A DNA stretch of 18,022 nucleotides from the NCBI GenBank assembly GCA_020846575.1, contig JADLDQ010000373.1, positions 1 through 18,022 on the forward strand, written 5' to 3'. The position numbers and the translations under genes are program-made. This document shows positions 1-7,024 of the stretch, piece after piece; position 1 is the stretch's first letter; every line of letters starts with the position of its first letter. The stretch comes from Burkholderiales bacterium (GTDB taxonomy: Bacteria; Pseudomonadota; Gammaproteobacteria; Burkholderiales; SG8-39). The notes beneath the pieces were generated by a model. The model was given only the letters and a program-made list of their open reading frames with translations. It made no database searches and was not told the DNA's origin.

Positions 1-93
1 GCGCAGCAGGACGGTTACAGTCTCTCCCTCAGCCAAGGTTTCACCCTCGACTACGACTTTTCCATCGACGACAGTGCCGGTAGTAACTTTCAT
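1..93 (-). CDS. Small antitoxin-like protein, N-terminal fragment (runs off left edge)
   Basis: Reading leftwards from an ATG at 93-91, 31 codons stay open to the window edge and begin MKVTTGTVVDGKVVVEGE. The short beta-rich opening, with Thr/Val/Gly-rich and VVVEGE segments, resembles small proteins often found as the antitoxin-like partner of RelE/ParE-type toxins, but this is recognition from memory of the N-terminus only. No strong Shine-Dalgarno sequence is visible. A small inverted repeat (GGCGT/ACGCC, 94-110) lies directly before the start and could be an autoregulatory operator. The partner gene, if any, would be outside the window. Gene reality is fairly likely; function is weakly supported. 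Confidence 0.5.
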   Translation of the reverse strand, partial: MKVTTGTVVDGKVVVEGETLAEGETVTVLLR

Positions 94-262
94 GGCGTTA
101 ATGTTACGCCAGAGAAATGGAGTTGTCTCCTGATGCCCGTGGTCATGACGTCTAACGCGCAATCACCGCGGATGAGGGCAGGCGCCTGCTGATAGATGCG
201 CGGCCGTTCGCGGTTGCGTGCAGAATACCGCACGGGAATCGCATGCACGGGAGCCCTGACAG

Positions 263-352
263 ATGAAGCGCGCGTTCCACGACAGGAATATCGCCCGGGA
301 GCGCACGCAGTGGCTGTACCGCTACGACCCGCTCACGGTGGCGCTGAGTTAG
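263..352 (+). CDS. Possible 29-residue leader ORF ahead of the GT41 gene
   Basis: A 29-codon ORF from an ATG at 263 to a TAG at 350-352 begins MKRAFHDRNIARERTQWLYR. Its third codon positions are almost all G or C, as in real genes nearby, and an in-frame TGA at 257-259 bounds it upstream. It is in the same frame as the glycosyltransferase that follows, whose GTG start lies three bases after the TAG. It could be a translated leader peptide, the decayed N-terminus of the larger gene, or chance. No convincing ribosome binding site is seen and I do not recognise the peptide. Confidence 0.22.
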   Translation: MKRAFHDRNIARERTQWLYRYDPLTVALS

Positions 353-355
353 ATC

Positions 356-2182
356 GTGCTGGGGCGTTTGTTGCGGAGCATCGCCTGGCGCGGGCCCGGT
401 GCGGGCCGCAAAGGCGAGGTGCGGGACGGCGGAGCGCAGCACGCGTCCGCCCAGGCGTGGTACGAGCGCATCCAGGGCCACGTCCGGCGCGGCGAGCAGG
501 ACCTCGCGCTGGAACTGTCCGCCGCGGCGCTGCGCGCCCATCCGGACAACCTTGCCCTGCACGTCAACTGCGCCTGCTTGGCGAAGAACGCGAACCGCCT
601 GGAGATGGCGCGGCAGTTGCTCCAGCGCGCGATCCGCATCGATCCCGGTTCCGCCGAGGCCTGGTACAACCTGGGCGTGCTGCTCCAGGAAACCCGGTAC
701 CTGGACGAGGCGCTGGAGGCGTTCGAGCGGGCGCTCGCGCTGCTGCGGGAGCGCGGCGACTCCGGCCTGCTGCGGTCTGTGGCGCTGACCATGGGACTGG
801 CGCTGCAGAACGCGGGCGACTGGGAGGGGAGCCGGCGGCTGCTCGAACACATCGCGAAGTCCAGGCCGGAGATCGCCGCGGACTGCCTGCAGGTCGCGCT
901 GTACGCGCACATGGTCGCCGCAGGTGCGCGGCCGCAGTCCTGCCTCGCCGCGCACCGGCTGTGGGCTGAACGCTACCTGCCGGTCGCCGCCGCGGGCGCC
1001 GGTATCGAGGTCGAGCGCGACCCGGACCGCGTATTGCGGGTCGGTTACCTGTCGGGAGACTTCTTCGCGCACGCGGTGAGCTGGTTCGTGGAGCCGGTGC
1101 TGGCCGGTCACGATCGGCGCCGCTTCGCAGTCTATTGCTACAACAACTCCGCCTATGCGGATGCCACCACCGAGCGCCTCTCGAAGTACCCTGCCGCGTG
1201 GCGCAGCGTCTCGGCGCTCGACGATGGCGCTTTGTGCGAACGCATCCGCGCCGACCGCATCGACATTCTCGTGGATCTCTCGGGGCACACCGCGCGCAAC
1301 CGCCTGGCGGCGCTCGCGCGTCGCCCTGCGCCGATCCAGATGACCTGGCTCGGCTCCCGCGCCACCAGCGGCATGGCGCAGATCGATTTCCGGCTCTCGG
1401 ATGCCGTGGTCGATCCACCGGGGATCTCGGAGCCCTGGTACGTCGAGCGCATCCTGCGCCTGCCGGATTCGCAGTGGTGCTTCGCGCCGCCCGAGGACTG
1501 CCCCGACCCCGGCCCGCTGCCGATGCGGGCGGCGGGCCATGTCACGTTCGGCTCCTTCAACCAGTTCGAGAAGATCAACGAAGGCGTGGTCACGGCGTGG
1601 TCGCGTATCCTGCACGGCGTACCGGGTGCGCGACTGCTGGTGGCGAGCGTGCCGAACGGCAGACTGCGCGAGCGCTTCCTCGCGGCCTGGGCACGGCACG
1701 GTATCGGGGCCGAGCGGCTCGACCTGACCGGCTACACCACGCGCGCGGAATTTCAGGCCCTGCACCGGCGCGCCGACATCGCGCTCGACCCGTTCCCGTG
1801 CAACGGCGCGACCACGACCTGCGAGTCGCCGTGGATGGGTCTGCCGGTGGTCGTGCTGGAAGGCGACTGGGGCGTCGCGCGTGCCGGTGCGAGCATCCTC
1901 GGCGCCGCCGGTCTTCGCGAATGGATCGCGCGCAGCGCGGACGCGTACGTGCGCTGCGCCGTCGAAGCGGCGCGCGAGCCTCAGGCGCTCGCCCGCCTGC
2001 GCGCGCAGATGCGCGAGCGCTTGCTGGCGTCCGCGCTCATGGACGGGGCGCGCTTTGTGCGCGGACTGGAGGAGTGCCTGCGCGGGGCCTGGAGGCAGTA
2101 CTGCGCTGCGAGGCCGGCCGGGGCGCGCACCTCGAGCGGCGCGGATGCTCAGGGGCCGATACCGGGGGAGGCGGCGCCCTGA
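356..2182 (+). CDS. TPR-containing O-GlcNAc-transferase-like glycosyltransferase (GT41 / SPINDLY family)
   Basis: This 608-residue protein is predicted to transfer a sugar from a nucleotide-sugar donor to protein side chains. Residues about 30-185 form TPR-like helical repeats (for example AEAWYNLGVLLQETRYLDEA at 100-119), which in this family bind the acceptor. Residues about 225-590 match the GT41 catalytic half. It opens with RVGYLSGDFFAHAVSWF, whose His239 aligns with the active-site His of human OGT. It continues with a GSFNQFEKI segment carrying the donor-binding Lys and a CNGATTTCESPWMGLPVVVLEG donor loop (longest part quoted in pieces elsewhere in the family as TTT-WMG-PVV). The GTG at 356 is the earliest in-frame start after a TAG at 350-352; no strong ribosome binding site decides it and the true start could be later. 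Acceptors are unknown; bacterial homologues often modify surface appendages, but none is encoded here. It lies alone, outside the catabolic operon. Confidence 0.85.
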   Translation: MLGRLLRSIAWRGPGAGRKGEVRDGGAQHASAQAWYERIQGHVRRGEQDLALELSAAALRAHPDNLALHVNCACLAKNANRLEMARQLLQRAIRIDPGSAEAWYNLGVLLQETRYLDEALEAFERALALLRERGDSGLLRSVALTMGLALQNAGDWEGSRRLLEHIAKSRPEIAADCLQVALYAHMVAAGARPQSCLAAHRLWAERYLPVAAAGAGIEVERDPDRVLRVGYLSGDFFAHAVSWFVEPVLAGHDRRRFAVYCYNNSAYADATTERLSKYPAAWRSVSALDDGALCERIRADRIDILVDLSGHTARNRLAALARRPAPIQMTWLGSRATSGMAQIDFRLSDAVVDPPGISEPWYVERILRLPDSQWCFAPPEDCPDPGPLPMRAAGHVTFGSFNQFEKINEGVVTAWSRILHGVPGARLLVASVPNGRLRERFLAAWARHGIGAERLDLTGYTTRAEFQALHRRADIALDPFPCNGATTTCESPWMGLPVVVLEGDWGVARAGASILGAAGLREWIARSADAYVRCAVEAAREPQALARLRAQMRERLLASALMDGARFVRGLEECLRGAWRQYCAARPAGARTSSGADAQGPIPGEAAP

Positions 2183-2458
2183 AGCGGCCCTCGGGCTGCG
2201 TTTCCCATGCCCGCCGCAGGCACGGCAGCGCGCGTGCGAGCAAGCCCGTCGTCGTCCAGGCGGCCCGGGTTTTCTTCGAACGTTCAATCGCGCTCGCGCA
2301 GGTTCCGAGCGTTGCTCGGTTCCCGAAGTCCGATGCGATCACCTCAGGCTGCTCGGCGCGGGCTATCGGAGACTGGAGGCGCTGTGCCGCGACTGGACGC
2401 GCCGGGCGTTCCGTGCGGCGCTCGCCCGCGCGAGTGCGATGCAACGCGAGGTCATCCT

Positions 2459-2503
2459 GACCGGCGCTGTTTGCCGTACGGCTGCCGGTCCAGCCCGGGC
2501 TGG
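2459..2503. promoter_or_regulatory. Palindrome cluster, candidate operator of the cyclase operon
   Basis: Two perfect palindromes sit close together: GCCGTACGGC (2473-2482) and CCAGCCCGGGCTGG (2490-2503). The first lies inside a wider inverted repeat, GACCGGC at 2459-2465 against GCCGGTC at 2484-2490. They are about 60-90 bases before a TATAAA box, a usual location for an activator or repressor site. G/C-rich palindromes arise by chance in this composition, so this is a candidate only. Confidence 0.3.
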
Positions 2504-2563
2504 TGGATCCGGCGTCGATATGTTCCGACAAGCCGTACCACTCTCGCTTGGGAACCCTTTTCC

Positions 2564-2570
2564 TATAAAA
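2564..2570 (+). promoter_or_regulatory. Candidate -10 element of the cyclase operon promoter
   Basis: TATAAAA at 2564-2570 is the only strongly A/T-rich hexamer-like element in the stretch before the first cyclase gene and is close to the sigma-70 -10 consensus. No matching -35 is found at 16-18 bp spacing (TTGGGA at 2548 is only 10 bp away). If real, the promoter probably needs an activator, and the leader before the ATG at 2658 would be about 80 bases. Confidence 0.3.
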
Positions 2571-2657
2571 TGACGATCTCGCTCGCGCGCCGGCGCAACG
2601 CAATGTTCCTGCGGGCCACGCAGGATCCGCATCACAACAGGAGGAAGGCGACCCGCG

Positions 2658-3464
2658 ATGCCCAAGGTCGTCGATCCCGTCACCGGGGTCCATCTCTACG
2701 AACTGAGCCATCCCTGGGGCTACAACATCCCCATGCACCCGTCGTTCGACGACGTGAAGCTCGAACGCATCTCGCGCCACGCCAGGCACGGCGTGATGAC
2801 GCAGAAGTTCACCACCGTGTTCCACGCCTCGACCCACGTGAACGCGCCGCTGCACCTGGTGCCGGGCGCGCAGGGCGTGGGGCAGATTCCGATGGACCGC
2901 TTCTTCGGCACCGGCGTGGTGCTCGACATTCCCAAGGGCAAGTGGGAACTGGTGACCGGCGAGGACCTGGAGAACGCCTCGCCCGGGATCCTGCCGCAGG
3001 ACATCGTGATCATCGCCACCGGCTGGTACGGGCGCTACTCGGACAGCAAGGAGTACTTCGGCTATTCGCCGGGCTTGGCGAAGTCGGCGGCGGACTGGCT
3101 GATCGCCCGGGGCGTGAAGCTGGTGGGCGTGGACACCGGCGACATCGACCACCCTTGCGCGACTTCGCTGGTGAACCACCGCGAGGGCCCGCAGGTGAAG
3201 TACCTGATGTCGGAATACAAGACGGAAACCGGCCGCGAGCCCAAGGCCGATTTCCCGGAGTGGCGGCCGGCGCACCGGGCCCTGCTCAAGGCCGGCATCC
3301 CGACCATCGAGTGCGTCGGCGGCGACATCGCCGAGGTGCTCGGCCGGCGCTGCACCTTCCAGTGCTTCCCCTGGAACTGGTGGGAGGGCGATGCCTGCGT
3401 GGTGCGCCTGGTGGCGATGTTCGACAGCACCGGCAAGGTCCGGCTCGAGGCCGGTAAGGCCTGA
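2658..3464 (+). CDS. Cyclase-family hydrolase, A-type (first copy)
   Basis: This 268-residue protein belongs to the cyclase family (kynurenine formamidase KynB / isatin hydrolase), whose members use Mn or Zn to hydrolyse amide or lactam bonds. The metal motif reads FHASTHVNAPLH (55-66), giving His56, His60, Asn62 and His66. In the family the position of Asn62 is normally Asp, which bridges the two metals. The later ligands are present as His206 (PAHRALL) and Glu218 (GIPTIECVGG). The ATG is preceded by AGGAGGAAGG, a strong ribosome binding site. It is the first gene of the rightward run, 14 bp before its B-type neighbour, and is clearly paralogous to the third cyclase gene. The Asp-to-Asn change makes independent full activity uncertain; it may work as a partner of the B protein. 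Substrate unknown. Confidence 0.88.
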   Translation: MPKVVDPVTGVHLYELSHPWGYNIPMHPSFDDVKLERISRHARHGVMTQKFTTVFHASTHVNAPLHLVPGAQGVGQIPMDRFFGTGVVLDIPKGKWELVTGEDLENASPGILPQDIVIIATGWYGRYSDSKEYFGYSPGLAKSAADWLIARGVKLVGVDTGDIDHPCATSLVNHREGPQVKYLMSEYKTETGREPKADFPEWRPAHRALLKAGIPTIECVGGDIAEVLGRRCTFQCFPWNWWEGDACVVRLVAMFDSTGKVRLEAGKA

Positions 3465-3478
3465 ACCGGGGAACGGCG

Positions 3479-4306
3479 ATGGATACCCAGGTCGGCAAGA
3501 AGCCGAAGACCCCGCCCACCGGCACCCAGGGACTGCAGTTCTACAACCTCTCCCACCGCTGGGGCTTCGGCATGCCGCAGTGGCCCTCGGCGCCGCTGCT
3601 GAACCTGCGCATCCGCGAGATGCACTCCCGCCACGGGGCGCTGGTGCACGAGTACGAGGGGATCATGCACCGCGGCACGCACATGGACGCGCCCAGCCAC
3701 GTGCACGAGAACTCCGGCTTCATCACCGACTACGAGCTGTGGCGCTTCTTCGGCACCGGCGTGGCGGTATCGATCCCCAAGGGCAAGTGGGGCGTCGTCA
3801 CCCCCGAGGACCTCGAGAACGCACGGCCTGCGATCCGCAAGAACGACATCGTGATGATCAATACCGGCAGCCACCACAACTGGGGCGACAACCCGGAGTA
3901 CTTCGCCTACTCGCCGGGTCTGTACAAGGGCGCGGCAGAGTGGCTGGTGGACAAGGGCGTGCGGCTGGTGGGCATCGACGTGCAGGCGCTCGACCACCCC
4001 TTGGGCACCGTGCTCGCAGCGCACGGCCCCGGCCCGGTCCAGCCCTTTCTCAACGACGAGTACAAGGCCGAGACCGGGCGCGACATCCTGGAGGACTTCC
4101 CCTACTGGGAGCCCTGCCACAACATCCTGATGACCAACGGCATTCCGGGCATCGAGAACATCGGCGGGGACCTCGACGCGGTGACCGGCAAGCGCTGCAC
4201 CTTCATGGCCTTTCCCTGGCGCTGGACCAGCGGCGAGGGCTGCGCCCTGCGGGTGGTGGCGGTCATCGATCCCGCACAGGAGTTCCGCCTGGAGACGGGC
4301 GAGTAG
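3479..4306 (+). CDS. Cyclase-family hydrolase, B-type (first copy)
   Basis: This 275-residue cyclase-family protein has the complete metal motif MHRGTHMDAPSH (63-74): His64, His68, Asp70 and the catalytic-type His74. The second-site ligands are His214 (EPCHNIL) and Glu226 (GIPGIENIGG). Established knowledge of bacterial kynurenine formamidase assigns these residues to a dinuclear metal centre that hydrolyses an amide or ring C-N bond. The likely product here is therefore an active metal-dependent hydrolase. GGGGAA lies six bases before the ATG. It follows the A-type gene by 14 bp, so the two are co-transcribed, and it has a near twin at 5199-6026 of identical length (275 residues) with large identical blocks. 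Cytoplasmic; no signal peptide. The true substrate cannot be read from the sequence. Confidence 0.9.
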   Translation: MDTQVGKKPKTPPTGTQGLQFYNLSHRWGFGMPQWPSAPLLNLRIREMHSRHGALVHEYEGIMHRGTHMDAPSHVHENSGFITDYELWRFFGTGVAVSIPKGKWGVVTPEDLENARPAIRKNDIVMINTGSHHNWGDNPEYFAYSPGLYKGAAEWLVDKGVRLVGIDVQALDHPLGTVLAAHGPGPVQPFLNDEYKAETGRDILEDFPYWEPCHNILMTNGIPGIENIGGDLDAVTGKRCTFMAFPWRWTSGEGCALRVVAVIDPAQEFRLETGE

Positions 4307-4356
4307 AATTCAGAACGGACGCCCGGGACCGGCGCCCGAATCCGCAGGAGACCATC

Positions 4357-5166
4357 ATGAGCGCAGCCATCGTCGATCCCCTCTCGGACCTTCACCTCTA
4401 CGAGCTTTCGCACCGCTGGGGCTACAACACGCCCACGCTGCCGGGCCTGGAGGACGTGCGGGTGTACCGCAGCGTCAGTCACGCCAAGAACGGCGTGATG
4501 ACCCAGGTGTGGAAGTCCACCATGCACTCCTCCACCCATGTCAACGCGCCGCTGTACCTGATCCCCATGAGCACGCCGGTCGGCGGCATTGCGATGGATC
4601 GCTTCTTCGGCAGCGGCGTGGTGCTGGATATCCCCAAGCAGAAGTGGGAACTGGTGACCGAAAAGGACCTGGAGGCCGCGAAGCCCCGGGTCGAGACCGA
4701 GGATATCGTGATGATCGTCACCGGCTGGCACCGCAAGTACTCCGACAGCAAGCAGTACTTCGGCTACTCCCCGGGCCTGTCCAAGGGCGGGGCGCAGTGG
4801 CTGGTGGACCGGGGTGTGAAGCTGGTGGGCATGGACAACGCCCACGTGGACCATCCGCTCGCGACCTCCATGGGCCCGCAGCGCAACGGCCCACAGATCA
4901 AGTACCTGACGCCGGAGTACAAGAAGGCCACCGGCCGCGACGCCAGCGCCGATTACCCGGAATGGAACCCGGCCCATCTGACGCTGCTGAAGGCCGGCAT
5001 TCCCACCATCGTGAACCTCGGCGGCGACGTGGACGAACTGCTCGGAAAGCGCTGCACTTTCCAGGCCTTCCCCTGGCTGTGGATGGAAGGCGAGGCGTGC
5101 ATCGTGCGTGTGACCGCCATGCTCGATCCCTCGGGCAAGTACCGTATCGAGCCCGGCCAGGGCTGA
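4357..5166 (+). CDS. Cyclase-family protein, A-type (second copy), degenerate metal site
   Basis: This 269-residue paralogue of the first A-type protein shares its start (DPLSDLHLYELSHRWGYN versus DPVTGVHLYELSHPWGYN) and its middle segments (DRFFG-GVVLDIPK, YFGYSPGL). The metal motif is MHSSTHVNAPLY (56-67): His57 and His61 remain, but Asp is Asn63 and the catalytic-type His is Tyr67. The second-site Glu is replaced as well: the segment reads GIPTIVNLGG with Val219, although His207 is kept. Three of six expected site residues are thus lost, so hydrolysis by this chain alone is doubtful and a structural or regulatory partner role is likely. The start is the ATG at 4357, after GCAGGAGACC; the frame stays open far upstream, but only from here does the protein match its paralogue. 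It lies 50 bp after the first B gene and 32 bp before the second. Confidence 0.88.
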   Translation: MSAAIVDPLSDLHLYELSHRWGYNTPTLPGLEDVRVYRSVSHAKNGVMTQVWKSTMHSSTHVNAPLYLIPMSTPVGGIAMDRFFGSGVVLDIPKQKWELVTEKDLEAAKPRVETEDIVMIVTGWHRKYSDSKQYFGYSPGLSKGGAQWLVDRGVKLVGMDNAHVDHPLATSMGPQRNGPQIKYLTPEYKKATGRDASADYPEWNPAHLTLLKAGIPTIVNLGGDVDELLGKRCTFQAFPWLWMEGEACIVRVTAMLDPSGKYRIEPGQG

Positions 5167-5198
5167 AACCGACGAACCGATCCTTCAAGGAGACCGCC

Positions 5199-6026
5199 AT
5201 GGATTCAGGCGCAGCGCCCAAGGGCACCAACCAGCCGACCCGTACCGGAGCACTGGAGTTCTACAACCTCAGCCATCGCTGGGCACACGGCATGCCGGAG
5301 TGGCCCTCCTCGGCCATTCTCAATGTGAAGACGGTGTTCTTCCATGCCAAGGAAGGGGTGCAGGTGAAGGAGATCGAAACCACCATGCACCGGGGCACGC
5401 ACATGGACGCGCCCATCCACGTGGAGGAGGACACGCCGACCCTCACCAACTACCCGTTGTGGCGCTTCTTCGGCACCGGGGTCGCGGTTTCGATTCCGAA
5501 GAAGAAGTGGGAGGTGGTGACGCCGAAAGATCTGGAGAACGCGACGCCCAGGATCAGGAAGGGCGATATCCTGATGATCAACACCGGCAGCCACCACGAC
5601 TACGGCGACACGCCCGAGTATTTCTGCTACGGGCCGGGGCTGTACAAGGACGCGGCGCAGTGGTGCGTGGACCACGAGGTGAAGATGGTCGGCATCGACG
5701 TGCAGGCCCTGGACCATCCCCTGGGCACCAAGCTCGTCTCGCACGGCGTCGGTCCCTCGCATCCCTGGCTGGAGAAGGAATACAAGGAGTACACGGGACG
5801 CAACGTGCTGGACGACTTCCCCTACTGGGAGCCGGCGCACCGGGTGCTGATGTGCAACGGCATTCCGGGCATCGAGAACATCGGCGGGGACCTCGACAAG
5901 ATCACCGGAAAGCGCTGCACCTTCATGGCCTTCCCCTGGCGCTGGACCGAGGGCTGCGGCTCGGGCGTGCGCGTGATCGCCCTCCTCGATCCGAAGCAGC
6001 AGTTCCGCATCGAGACCGGCCGCTAG
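5199..6026 (+). CDS. Cyclase-family hydrolase, B-type (second copy)
   Basis: This 275-residue protein is the close paralogue of the first B-type protein. It shares segments such as WRFFGTGVAVSIPK, VGIDVQALDHPLGT and GIPGIENIGGDLD, and DNA at 5855-5897 is identical to 4135-4177. All expected family residues are present: His64, His68, Asp70 and His74 in MHRGTHMDAPIH, then His214 and Glu226. It should be a competent metal-dependent amide/ring hydrolase, and its differences from the first copy (for example residues 46-60 and 75-85) may change substrate choice. AAGGAGA precedes the ATG at good spacing. It closes the A-B-A'-B' array and is followed 84 bp later by the SDR gene, so it is probably part of the same transcript. 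Confidence 0.9.
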   Translation: MDSGAAPKGTNQPTRTGALEFYNLSHRWAHGMPEWPSSAILNVKTVFFHAKEGVQVKEIETTMHRGTHMDAPIHVEEDTPTLTNYPLWRFFGTGVAVSIPKKKWEVVTPKDLENATPRIRKGDILMINTGSHHDYGDTPEYFCYGPGLYKDAAQWCVDHEVKMVGIDVQALDHPLGTKLVSHGVGPSHPWLEKEYKEYTGRNVLDDFPYWEPAHRVLMCNGIPGIENIGGDLDKITGKRCTFMAFPWRWTEGCGSGVRVIALLDPKQQFRIETGR

Positions 6027-6110
6027 GCGCGCGGCAACCGGAAAACCCGGAGAGCACCGGGATCGACCGGGCCGCGCGCGCCGGCTCGGGAATCTGGAAA
6101 GGCTAGTCAC

Positions 6111-6884
6111 ATGAGCGATATGTTTCGGCTGGATGGGAAAGTAGCGGTCGTCATCGGCGGCGCGGGCGGTATCGGCGAGATCATGGCCAAGGGCATGGCC
6201 GCGCAGGGCGCGCGGGTCGCGGTCGCGAGCCGGAACATCCAGAAGCTCGCGCAGGTCGCGAAGGCGATCGGAGCCGAGACCGGGTCGGAGGCCGCCGCGT
6301 TCGCGGTCGACGTGACCGACCCGGCCAGCATCAAGAGCCTGGCCGGGCAGGTGGTCGAGAAGTTCGGCACGGTGGATATCCTGGTCAACTCGCAGGGCAT
6401 CAACACCAAGGCGCCCGCGCTGGGGTTCCCGGTGGAGACCTGGGATCAGCTCTTCAACGTCAACGTGAAGGGCACCATGGTGGCCTGCAGCGAGTTCGGC
6501 CGGGTGATGATCGAGAAGAAGAAGGGCAAGATCATCAACATCTCCTCGGTGCGCGGCCTTCGCGCCACGCTCTGGGGCGGAAACGAAGGCTACAGCTCGA
6601 CCAAGGGCGCCGTCGATATGATCACCCGATCGCTGGCCTCGGAGTGGGCGCCGCACAACATCAACGTGAACGCGATCGCGCCGCTCCTGATCCGCACGCC
6701 GCTGGCCGCGCCCACCCTGAACGACCCCGAGAAGCTCAAGACCTACGTGGCGAACGTCCCGTTCAAACGCATCGGCGAGCCCCGGGATATCGCCGGGCTG
6801 TGCGTATTTCTCGCATCACCCGCCTCGGACTTCATCACCGGCCAGATCATCTATCTGGATGGCGGCCTGACGGCAGTCGCCTGA
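6111..6884 (+). CDS. Short-chain dehydrogenase/reductase (SDR, classical type)
   Basis: This 257-residue cytoplasmic enzyme is predicted to oxidise an alcohol or reduce a ketone with NAD(P). The Rossmann glycine motif is IGGAGGIG (15-22), the structural NSQG is at 93-96 (usually NNAG), and the catalytic Tyr161 and Lys165 lie in GYSSTKGA. The catalytic Ser is in INISSVRG (142-149), about two residues further from Tyr than in most SDRs. The C-terminal SPASDFITGQIIYLDGG segment is typical. Arg41 after the second strand (VASRN) hints at NADP(H) preference. GGAAAGG precedes the ATG at 6111. Length is normal for the family. The gene lies between the cyclases and the 3-hydroxyacyl-CoA dehydrogenase-like gene, so it likely handles a hydroxyl/keto intermediate of the same pathway. 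Confidence 0.92.
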   Translation: MSDMFRLDGKVAVVIGGAGGIGEIMAKGMAAQGARVAVASRNIQKLAQVAKAIGAETGSEAAAFAVDVTDPASIKSLAGQVVEKFGTVDILVNSQGINTKAPALGFPVETWDQLFNVNVKGTMVACSEFGRVMIEKKKGKIINISSVRGLRATLWGGNEGYSSTKGAVDMITRSLASEWAPHNINVNAIAPLLIRTPLAAPTLNDPEKLKTYVANVPFKRIGEPRDIAGLCVFLASPASDFITGQIIYLDGGLTAVA

Positions 6885-6890
6885 GGCGAC
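6876..6890 (+). other. Perfect stem-loop across the SDR stop codon
   Basis: GTCGCC (6876-6881) and GGCGAC (6885-6890) are perfect complements separated only by the TGA stop. A GC-rich stretch with more stem potential follows (about 6900-6960), but no T-run, so it is not a normal intrinsic terminator. It could slow ribosomes at the stop or protect the 3' end of the upstream message. Confidence 0.3.
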
Positions 6891-6966
6891 AGGGCGCTGC
6901 GGCGGCGGGGCCCGGGGCTGAGTGCCGCGCCGAGCCCGCCGGGCTGGAGCGGGCCTGTGCGCGAGC

Positions 6967-6994
6967 GGTATCGCCTGAACGGTAGCGCCTGAAC
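6967..6994. repeat. Tandem 14-bp direct repeat
   Basis: GGTATCGCCTGAAC (6967-6980) is followed at once by GGTAGCGCCTGAAC (6981-6994), with one mismatch. It lies in the 140-bp gap between the SDR and dehydrogenase genes, about 30 bases before the GTG start. It may be a small slippage duplication or a tandem binding site. Confidence 0.6.
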
Positions 6995-7024
6995 TTTCCT
7001 CAAACCATTGACGAGCGGCATTGC

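Larger units (their letters stand above)
2183..2657. other. 475-bp intergenic region with palindromes, upstream of the cyclase operon
   Basis: I find no convincing gene here. It holds a 6-bp stem-loop (CCGAGC-GTT-GCTCGG, 2305-2319), an 8-bp palindrome GAACGTTC (2278-2285), a cluster of larger palindromes (2459-2503) and a TATAAA box near 2564. Short frames with G/C-rich third positions cross it on both strands, but none has recognisable protein content. It probably contains the end of the glycosyltransferase transcript and the control region of the cyclase operon. Confidence 0.5.

Noticed and set aside
152..2287. A 711-codon minus-strand frame opposite the glycosyltransferase, and a similar one at 12128-14188
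   Set aside because: Both are antisense shadows with low-complexity Arg/Pro/Ala-rich translations and no recognisable domain; the plus-strand genes explain the coding signal.
2305..2321. CCGAGC-GTT-GCTCGG stem-loop as an intrinsic terminator of the glycosyltransferase gene
   Set aside because: The stem is only 6 bp, only two T follow, and it lies about 120 bp after the stop; termination is not supported strongly enough to annotate.
7009..7014. TTGACG as a -35 box before the dehydrogenase gene
   Set aside because: It is only about 11 bases before the GTG start, leaving no room for a -10 and leader.
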